A stretch of 32,230 bases of DNA from Gracilaria caudata (Eukaryota > Rhodophyta > Florideophyceae > Gracilariales > Gracilariaceae). The position numbers and the translations under genes are program-made. The notes under the pieces are model-generated. The model was not told the origin of the DNA. It saw only the letters and a program-made list of their open reading frames with translations, and made no database searches. Positions 25,783-32,230 of this stretch are shown one piece after another (the first letter of the stretch is position 1; each line of letters starts with the position of its first letter). Location of the stretch: positions 1 to 32,230 of the forward strand of contig JASCIV010000206.1 in the NCBI GenBank assembly GCA_030374735.1, written 5' to 3'.

Positions 25783-26334
25783 TCATTATTTTGCTTCGCA
25801 ATTTTATTGAATTTCTCAGGTTTCTCTTTCCACGTCGAACTTTGACAGCTCCACAAGAAAGAGCTCTTCCATAATTTCAAATTCAAATCAAACCGACAAT
25901 TCAAAAGCATGGCATCAATTGTGAGCTCTGTGCATGCTATCCGAGTAAACCTTCTTTACCGTTCACAAAACCGTTCCAGTTCACGTTTATAATATATCCG
26001 TTGACAAGTATACCGAGTCCCTCAATGGAAATCTCCCAACGGCAAACTGTCTAAAGCGAAAAACACTCAAGTTCCGCTGCGGAACACCAATACGTCTCTC
26101 TCTTACGTCCACCATTTGTCGAACTCCAGTTGTATTCTTTGTTGAGCAGTAAGAAAGCCACTCTTTATTGCCCAACTCTTCCGCCGTTTATCAGCACTCA
26201 GGAGAGACCCGTAATACGCACAATTGATATTGGCAGCTTTAGTTGCACTCAGAGCCAAATCCTCATCGCGTACCACGCTTCACACACACTGCTTATTTCC
26301 AAACCAAATCGAAAGTGGTTTCACGGACATTGCG
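25783..26334. promoter_or_regulatory. Upstream region of the kinesin gene
   Basis: About 550 bases before the kinesin ATG. A TATA-like TATAATATAT lies at 25988-25997, 337 bases before the ATG, so it would imply a long leader. The kinesin frame extends upstream only to a TTG codon at 26224 without another ATG. No repeat or RNA gene is seen. Confidence 0.4.
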
Positions 26335-28902
26335 ATGGAGTCCCGTTCCCGTCCCCCTCTGAAGGAAATACCGGCGGGGGTCAAGGATAACCTGTCCGCT
26401 GCGCAGACGCAACGAGCAGCATTGAAGGTTTCGCAATCGAAGAAGATGATCAAGAAATCGCAAGCGAAGACCACCAACGCTTCGTCGCTTCCCCAGCCGC
26501 CATCCTCACGCCGTCCCGTGGGCATACGCGGTCGGTCAACAACCACTTCGAGCGAACCAGTTAACAAGCGCCTGGCCGCCACAGCGAAACGGAGCTTTCA
26601 GGAAAAGTCCAGGCCAGGCGCCAGAACTGCGTCCAGAATTGGCGCGGACACGTCCCGAAGAGATACACTGTCTTTTACCCGAACTGCTGCATCCCGTGTT
26701 CCATCTAGAGGACTCAATGCGGCGAGAACGGAAGCGATTCCCTCCGCGGACAAAACAGTTATTACTCAGTTCACGTCAATACTAGAAAGAGTGGACCAAT
26801 CGGTACAGTCTCTCAAGGAAAGTAAGGATTCTGTCGGAGAAGGCGCAAGTGAGAGGCTGCTCCAAACTATTTCGCAGCTAGAGTCCGTGAGACCCGAATA
26901 TGAACGAAAGCTAGTGGAACTCATGGACGAAAAAGTTGAATGCAAGAGTCAGCTTTTGGTTGCTCAAGCGCAGGCCAAAGACATTCAGAGTGAGCTCGAC
27001 GTCGAACGGAAGCACGTGAAGTCTTTGGAGGAAGAAATCAAAACGCTCCGCGCCGAAATGGAAGACGTGGCGAACACCCGATCAAATTCCGATGAGGCAA
27101 ATGAAGAAGTTGAGAAGCTTCGAAAGAAACTTGACGACCTTCAGAATGCGTTCGATCAACTGCAAGCATCGAAACGGGAGGTGGAAGAAGAAGCGAAGAA
27201 GAGGAAGACGACAATGGAGTCTGATCTAGATTCTATGACCACGAAGCTGAAGGATGCAATGCGTCGCGTCGAAGTTACTGAAGAAGAGAAATCCACGATA
27301 GAGGCGGCTCTTAGAAGAGCAAAACGGGATAAAGCCGAACTTGAATCAGAAAAGCTTGAGTTCGAAGAGACGTCAAAGAAGCGCATCAAGGCATTGCAAG
27401 GCCAGATCGATGAGCTAGAAGCCAGAAACCGTGAACTACAGAAGCAGAAAGTCGAAACTGAGGCTGAAAGAAGAGAAGAACGCGATTCTTTTGAATCGTA
27501 CAAGAACGAACTCAGGCCTCAGTTCCGGGACCTTGAGCAACAGCGAGATAACTTGGCAAACGCAAAGGCCAACCTTGAGGCAGATTTAACCGCTCGAACG
27601 AGTGAGCTCAACAGCTTTAAGGAGTCTGTTTCTCTACAAGAGAGAAAGATTTCTACTATGAGCTCGGAGAAAATGGCACTTGATCTGAAGCTGGACGCCT
27701 TGCATAATGACTTGACAAAATCGAGAAAGGAGACGCACGATCTACATCTTGCGAATGAAGAGACTAAGAAGCAGATTGATGAACTTGAACGTCAAGCTCG
27801 AGAGGACGCAGCGGAGCGTCGACGTCTCCACAATACAATTCAGGAGCTGAAAGGCAACATTCGTGTCTTCTGTCGAGTTCGGCCACCGCTCCCGAAAGAG
27901 AAGCAGGCATCGAAAGACGAAATGTTTCTTTACAATGAAAAAGGCCAAGGGGTGGTTGCAAAGTCTCCGAATGCGCGGTCTGGCGGCCCTCAGGGTTATC
28001 CCTTCAAGTTCGATCGTGTCTTTGATCCCACTTCTTCCCAAGACACGGTATTTGAAGAGATCTCCCAATTAGTGCAAAGCGCTATTGATGGGTACAGAGT
28101 ATGCATTTTTGCCTACGGTCAAACAGGCTCTGGCAAAACATACACCATGCTAGGAGAACGAAGGGGCGGTGATTCTAACCTTGGAATGATCCCACGGTCG
28201 ATTCGACAAGTGTTTGAAACTGCCAGAAGCATGGAAAAGGATGGATGGACCTTTGACCTCAAAGCCTCCTTTCTGGAAATCTACAATGAGTCAATCAGGG
28301 ATTTGCTGGTTGACAGTTCTGCGAATGCTAATGACAAGCACAGAATAGTGACCAGTCAAGACAAAAAGAGTTGCACTGTTACTGATCTCACCGTCGAAAG
28401 TGTCAGAGATGAAGCTCATATTCAGAAGCTCATATCCCAATCGATGAAAAACCGTGCTACCGCTGCTACTCGCTCCAATGAAAGGAGTTCCCGCTCGCAT
28501 TCAGTGTTCCGTCTCTATGTGCACGGGAAGAATTCGGGGACCTGTGAATGTCGGGAAGGTCTTTTGAATCTCATTGATCTGGCTGGTTCCGAGCGACTCG
28601 AAAAGAGCAAAGCTGAAGGTGAAAGGTTGCGGGAAACGAAGCATATTAACAAGAGTCTCTCTGCGCTTGGAGATGTGATTTCTGCGCTTTCCAAGAACGC
28701 GGATCACATTCCTTATCGCAATTCAAAGCTTACACACCTTCTTCAGGACTCTTTGGGAGGCGATTCGAAAGCACTGATGTTCGTCAACCTTTCACACGCA
28801 CCCGGGAGCTTTAACGAATCGTTGTGCTCCCTTCGTTTCGCGGCCAAGGTCAACAACTGCCACGTTGGAACAGCTAAGAGATCTGCAAAAATCGATTTGT
28901 AA
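26335..28902 (+). CDS. Kinesin-14, C-terminal motor
   Basis: 855 residues from the first ATG (26335) to TAA. Kinesin-14 proteins are minus-end-directed microtubule motors used in spindle assembly. Residues 1 to about 135 are basic and rich in Ser, Thr, Arg and Pro, typical of the microtubule-binding tail. A long charged coiled coil runs from about 142 to 500. The neck and start of the motor, ELKGNIRVFCRVRP, begin at residue 504, the arrangement that defines kinesin-14. Motor motifs are the P-loop GQTGSGKT at 595, switch I NERSSRSH at 715, switch II DLAGSE at 748, followed by HINKSLSALGDVI and FAAKVNNCHVGTAKR at the end. The 37 residues encoded upstream of this ATG lack a Met and are not called. 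It converges on the CLK-type kinase gene. Confidence 0.96.
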   Translation: MESRSRPPLKEIPAGVKDNLSAAQTQRAALKVSQSKKMIKKSQAKTTNASSLPQPPSSRRPVGIRGRSTTTSSEPVNKRLAATAKRSFQEKSRPGARTASRIGADTSRRDTLSFTRTAASRVPSRGLNAARTEAIPSADKTVITQFTSILERVDQSVQSLKESKDSVGEGASERLLQTISQLESVRPEYERKLVELMDEKVECKSQLLVAQAQAKDIQSELDVERKHVKSLEEEIKTLRAEMEDVANTRSNSDEANEEVEKLRKKLDDLQNAFDQLQASKREVEEEAKKRKTTMESDLDSMTTKLKDAMRRVEVTEEEKSTIEAALRRAKRDKAELESEKLEFEETSKKRIKALQGQIDELEARNRELQKQKVETEAERREERDSFESYKNELRPQFRDLEQQRDNLANAKANLEADLTARTSELNSFKESVSLQERKISTMSSEKMALDLKLDALHNDLTKSRKETHDLHLANEETKKQIDELERQAREDAAERRRLHNTIQELKGNIRVFCRVRPPLPKEKQASKDEMFLYNEKGQGVVAKSPNARSGGPQGYPFKFDRVFDPTSSQDTVFEEISQLVQSAIDGYRVCIFAYGQTGSGKTYTMLGERRGGDSNLGMIPRSIRQVFETARSMEKDGWTFDLKASFLEIYNESIRDLLVDSSANANDKHRIVTSQDKKSCTVTDLTVESVRDEAHIQKLISQSMKNRATAATRSNERSSRSHSVFRLYVHGKNSGTCECREGLLNLIDLAGSERLEKSKAEGERLRETKHINKSLSALGDVISALSKNADHIPYRNSKLTHLLQDSLGGDSKALMFVNLSHAPGSFNESLCSLRFAAKVNNCHVGTAKRSAKIDL

Positions 28903-29916
28903 GGACCGTATTCTATTCTCAACCGCTTGTGGATGTGAAACAAATAGGCTGCGCGGATATGCATCCTGTGGTTCAGTTCCCAGAATCTTTTTTTGAGAGA
29001 TCAAACGGTTTCGAGTTCCTCGAATCGAGAGGCGATCAAGATAACTTTGTACTGAAGGTCTGGGATTGGAAATGGAGCGAGGGAATGTAACCTAACTGAC
29101 TACGATTCAAATGTTCTTGACAGTGTGCTTCCCATGTTTAGTTAGCTGTGACCTGGATGTGAGGATGTGAAGCCCTTGTCTGTTTTCCAGTATTGGACTC
29201 TCAGGCAACCCAAGTAGATCCAAATTTTCCATACACAAGCCTCGGAGTACCTTTGTTGGAACAAGTACTGAAGTGCTCGAATGTTGTGGATTTCAGATAT
29301 TGCAAAATACCGAACTCTGTCGATGGTATAGCACAAAAAGTCTCCATAGCTCTCGTATCGTGGCTTTCGTGGACGTAATCTTGCACCTGTAGATACAACA
29401 CGATGCAAATTAAAACGGATATAGAGTGGACGAATGAACGCATTCTATATTTTCATGTTTCGTGAATGTGAATGTGAATGTGGATGTGTAACTACAACTA
29501 CGTGTAGCTTGTTCATGTGCGTGGGGATTCTCTGCCACAACTATCACAGCCTTCAATTGCCTGTGAGTGTTCTAGTGTGAATCTCTTTCCTCCACGCTTC
29601 TCCTTTTCAGAGCACGAGTGGTGACGACCAGTTCGTGTCTGTGACCACGGCAACTAGACGCTGCGGTTGTTCAACGCAGTAAACTTTCATCGTTTGGACC
29701 CGATGCAGGTTTCCATGAGTTTTTATTAGCTGAGGATCACGACTACATGAGTGTGCACAGTAAACAAAAATAAGATGAGGACGATACGTCCATGTGACAA
29801 CAAGATAGGCGACGAAGATGACGAAAGATGAGAGACAAATGTCATGTTAGTTCCAACACGTTGATGTACAGACCAAGCGACCGAAGGGGGGGAAGTTACA
29901 AGAGTGTTCGACATGA
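28903..29916. other. Convergent intergenic region, kinesin / kinase
   Basis: About 1 kb between convergent stops, presumably 3' untranslated sequence of both genes. It contains a short hexamer microsatellite near 29464-29488 (GTGAAT repeated, ending GTGGATGTG). Small frames on both strands show no conserved features. No canonical AATAAA is evident near either stop. Confidence 0.5.
29464..29488. repeat. Hexamer microsatellite
   Basis: About four units of GTGAAT/GTGGAT in tandem, within the convergent 3' region. Short and unremarkable. Confidence 0.7.
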
Positions 29917-31497
29917 TTATGAGCTCCGATGCACGTCTTCATCTTGATATAGGACAAGCCCATCTGCAGGACCGACGGAACTTGATGAAGATGCGTTGGA
30001 GGTTATTGTGCTGACATTCTGGGGGTGTTTTCTTTTCACGGATGGCCGTTTCCACTTTGCCGATGAAGTGGCGGAGGAACGCTGCAAATGCCTAGAAGCG
30101 GCACTTGAAGAGGCATTTTGGGGAGCGCAGAGTACATCATCTTGGAAAAATGGGTGTCGCAGGGCTTCAGCGGACGTACAGCGAGTCTTCGGTTCAAAGT
30201 CCAAGAGACGACGTACGAGGTCAAAAAAGGTGGCGTGTGCATCCGGGTCGCGGATGATCTTGTGTAGCGCTTGTACCTTGTTAACGGAACGGACGGATTC
30301 CCTAGACGAAGCGCCTTGTGGCCAGTTGAGCGTCCGTCGACCGCCCTTGAGGCGAGTGAAGTACTTTTGGCCAGAGCAATCTGCACGCTTAATCATAGAA
30401 TCTGGTATGGGTCCCAGAACGGTCATCATCATGGCGAGGTGTTCGAGGTTTTCGTGGGTCTGGAAAAGAGCTCGCCCGGTGTACAGTTCGACAAGAATAC
30501 AGCCTATGCTCCATAGGTCACACGGGTACGTCCAACCCAAACCAAGGATGACCTCCGGAGCTCGGTAGTGTCTTGTGGAAATGACGGCGGAGTGGTGCTG
30601 TGACTCAAATGTGGCGCTTCCAAAGTCGATGAGTTTGATGTCGTTCGGGCGCTTGGGGTCGGCTAGCAGTATATTCTCAGGCTTGAGATCTGTGTGAATG
30701 AGTGTGAGGTTGTGCACGAAATTGACGCTTTGCAGCAGCTGAAAGGCGAAGGCGCGAACCTGTTGGAGCGGAAACGGTCGGAAGCGGTTTCGTCGCAGCT
30801 GCTCGTACAAAGAGGGCCCGAGTTTCTCGAACACAATGCACACATGCGACTGGTAGTCGAACCAGGTGTAGAACTTGACGCAGTGGTAGAGCTGGCGAGG
30901 GTCGTGCATCTTGATGTGCAGCAGCACGTCAATCTCCAGACGGGCGGCCTGTCGGTACTTGGTGACGTTGCGGATAATTTTGACGGCGACGCGCTGGCAG
31001 CGGCTGCGATCCCAGCACTCGACAACCTTGCCAAACGTGCCCTCGCCGAGATCGCTGAGAATCTTGTAGCGCCCGTTGGGAAACTTCGCGTTAGGTAGCA
31101 ACCCATCGCCAAGCTTATAGATGAGATGGCCGTCGGCATCGTCGCGGTTGGGCAGACAATACGGCGCGAGCGGTTTGCGCGGCGGCACTACGAGCGGCGG
31201 TTGCGAAGGCGTGCGCGCTACTGGCGCAGGCGCGTGCTGCGGCAGATGCTCCGGTCGGCGACGGTCGCGCGGCAACGCGAACGACAGCGGACGCGTCGCC
31301 GAGATGCGCGACGCATTGGTGCCGTTGAGCAACGGCGGCGGGTCGGGCGGCGGCGCCAGACGCGCACGCTTTCGCGCGCGAAGTGCGTACGCGACGGGCG
31401 CGGCGTCGGAAGCGTCCACGGCATCGGCGCAGAGCGAATGTGTGCGTGCGCGACGCACGGCGGTAGCGCCGACGGACTGCGAGGCGGGGCGCGACAT
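29917..31497 (-). CDS. CLK/LAMMER-type dual-specificity kinase
   Basis: 526 residues from the first ATG (31497) to TAA. CLK kinases (AFC in plants) phosphorylate SR splicing factors in the nucleus. Residues 1 to about 140 are low-complexity, rich in Arg, Ala and Pro, and encoded by very GC-rich DNA. The kinase domain has the Gly loop GEGTFGKVV (151), the ATP-binding lysine in VAVKII (K173), the CLK-type catalytic loop HTDLKPEN (D270), DFG (D291), and STRHYRAPEVILG in the activation segment. The signature for which the family is named, EHLAMMER, reads EHLAMMMT here (352-359). The domain ends near LRHPFFQ, followed by a Ser-rich tail. The frame extends upstream to a GTG at 31722 without ATG, through a poly-Arg run, so I chose 31497. 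It converges on the kinesin gene. Confidence 0.94.
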   Translation of the reverse strand: MSRPASQSVGATAVRRARTHSLCADAVDASDAAPVAYALRARKRARLAPPPDPPPLLNGTNASRISATRPLSFALPRDRRRPEHLPQHAPAPVARTPSQPPLVVPPRKPLAPYCLPNRDDADGHLIYKLGDGLLPNAKFPNGRYKILSDLGEGTFGKVVECWDRSRCQRVAVKIIRNVTKYRQAARLEIDVLLHIKMHDPRQLYHCVKFYTWFDYQSHVCIVFEKLGPSLYEQLRRNRFRPFPLQQVRAFAFQLLQSVNFVHNLTLIHTDLKPENILLADPKRPNDIKLIDFGSATFESQHHSAVISTRHYRAPEVILGLGWTYPCDLWSIGCILVELYTGRALFQTHENLEHLAMMMTVLGPIPDSMIKRADCSGQKYFTRLKGGRRTLNWPQGASSRESVRSVNKVQALHKIIRDPDAHATFFDLVRRLLDFEPKTRCTSAEALRHPFFQDDVLCAPQNASSSAASRHLQRSSATSSAKWKRPSVKRKHPQNVSTITSNASSSSSVGPADGLVLYQDEDVHRSS

Positions 31498-31859
31498 GTG
31501 GCGACGGCGACGGCGACGACGATGGGCTGGACGCGTAGCGATAGGTGGGGGGGCGATGGCGACGCGCGCGCGACAAGGGGAAGGCGCTGCTGCTCGCGCG
31601 GCACGCTCGTTGGACGAGACGCGCAGTGCGCAGCCCACAGGCGCTGTGGCGCAGGCAGGGGTGCGCAGTGTGCAGCTGCAGCACGACCGCAGTTGAATCC
31701 AGTGTAAAACTACTAGGCACACCAGAAAGCATGCTTTTCAGCAATTCTCGAAATGCAGATGCAACGGAATTCTGAGCGCATCAAAACCCTCCTGTTTCCT
31801 TTACAAGGCTTCGCCCTTGCAATGCACTGGAGTCAAAAGCGTTCGGAGCGGAGCGAAAG
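31498..31859. promoter_or_regulatory. Upstream region of the kinase gene
   Basis: Bases 31498-31660 remain very GC-rich, continuing the composition of the kinase N-terminal coding region. They include a GGC/GAC triplet run that would read as poly-Arg if translated. From about 31690 the composition becomes ordinary. No clear TATA box is visible. This gap presumably carries the kinase promoter and leader. Confidence 0.4.
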
Positions 31860-32171
31860 ATGCTCGCACTCTCGTTCGCTGGGTCCGGCAACCACCTTGA
31901 CACACGGAAATGTTCAGCGATATCCGGTGTTTGTCTGATTTCGTTAATTTTGAACCTGCACCCGCGTACCTGTGCAGGCCTTAACGGTGTGCATCATGAA
32001 ATCGCGAACCTCGATTACTTCGACGCGCATTTGATTAACGTGGTAGAGACCGATTCCGAATTCGGGACGTCGCATCGTGCAGAGGACACGCGAAGGCACA
32101 ACCTGCCGGAATTGCCATTCGCTTTACAAAGGCTATTTAAAAATGGGGAGGGGCTAATCTACATTATGTGA
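31860..32171 (+). CDS. Hypothetical ORF, 103 aa
   Basis: ATG at 31860, TGA stop. The product has a moderately hydrophobic N-terminal part (SGVCLISLILNLHPRTC) and a polar, His-containing remainder (LDYFDAHLINVVETDSEF). I recognise no family. It is divergent from the kinase gene. The remaining 59 bases to the window edge contain nothing identifiable. It may be chance. Confidence 0.2.
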   Translation: MLALSFAGSGNHLDTRKCSAISGVCLISLILNLHPRTCAGLNGVHHEIANLDYFDAHLINVVETDSEFGTSHRAEDTRRHNLPELPFALQRLFKNGEGLIYIM

Positions 32172-32230
32172 GACATGTGGCAAATACGGGCAGATCCTTA
32201 CAAACAATTGGGTGTCTTACAGTAGATCCT

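Noticed and set aside
26224..26334. N-terminal extension of the kinesin frame
   Set aside because: It starts at TTG with no ATG before 26335, and the ATG at 26335 begins a typical basic kinesin-14 tail.
31498..31722. Upstream extension of the kinase frame through a poly-Arg run
   Set aside because: The extension has no ATG and begins only at GTG; the first in-frame ATG is at 31497.
31115..31744. Overlapping ORFs of about 190-209 codons around the kinase N-terminus
   Set aside because: Same composition effect; only the frame continuing into the kinase domain has family support.
32192..32209. TTACAAACAATT shared with the foldback at 14844-14901, suggesting a common element end
   Set aside because: A shared 12-mer is expected many times by chance in 32 kb, and the flanks do not match.

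Overview
This looks like nuclear DNA from an intron-poor photosynthetic eukaryote, most likely a red alga. Eight long genes, all of recognised families, have uninterrupted reading frames and use all three standard stop codons. Their families are eukaryotic (Ski2 helicase, THADA/Trm732, Xrn2, kinesin-14, CLK kinase). One gene encodes a plastid-type DUF3593-DUF2499 (Ycf49-like) membrane protein with a leader resembling a transit peptide. Assignment to Rhodophyta is an inference from near-absence of introns plus a plastid; no marker in the window proves it. I see no rRNA, tRNA, CRISPR array or intact transposase.

Layout: 1-1169 is G/purine-rich, then CpG-rich, with no convincing gene. 1170-4589 (-) is SKI2. 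It diverges from 5120-6208 (+), a class IIA HAD protein. 6930-8138 (+) is the DUF3593-DUF2499 protein. It converges on 8209-14337 (-), a 2042-residue THADA homologue, with only 70 bases between the two stops. An AT-rich intergenic block with a near-perfect foldback lies before 15458-18817 (+), XRN2. After a 1.27 kb convergent gap comes 20083-21348 (-), a secreted LPMO-like protein whose tail resembles a cystine knot. A roughly 5 kb gene-poor stretch (21349-26334) follows. It holds a GC-rich block between two outward-facing TATA boxes, a 61-base palindrome, a two-copy repeat/hairpin array and several unassigned ORFs. 26335-28902 (+) is a kinesin-14, and 29917-31497 (-) is a CLK/LAMMER-type kinase with an altered LAMMER signature.

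Three of the genes act in RNA metabolism: Ski2 supports cytoplasmic 3'-5' decay by the exosome, Xrn2 is the nuclear 5'-3' exonuclease, and THADA/Trm732 supports tRNA 2'-O-methylation. In a eukaryote this proximity is probably coincidental. Several genes are arranged divergently or convergently with short gaps, so shared promoters and overlapping 3' ends are likely. The points most worth following up are the LPMO-knottin protein, the DUF fusion, the CLK with a degenerate LAMMER motif, two single-base-loop foldbacks, and the GC-rich block between opposed TATA boxes.
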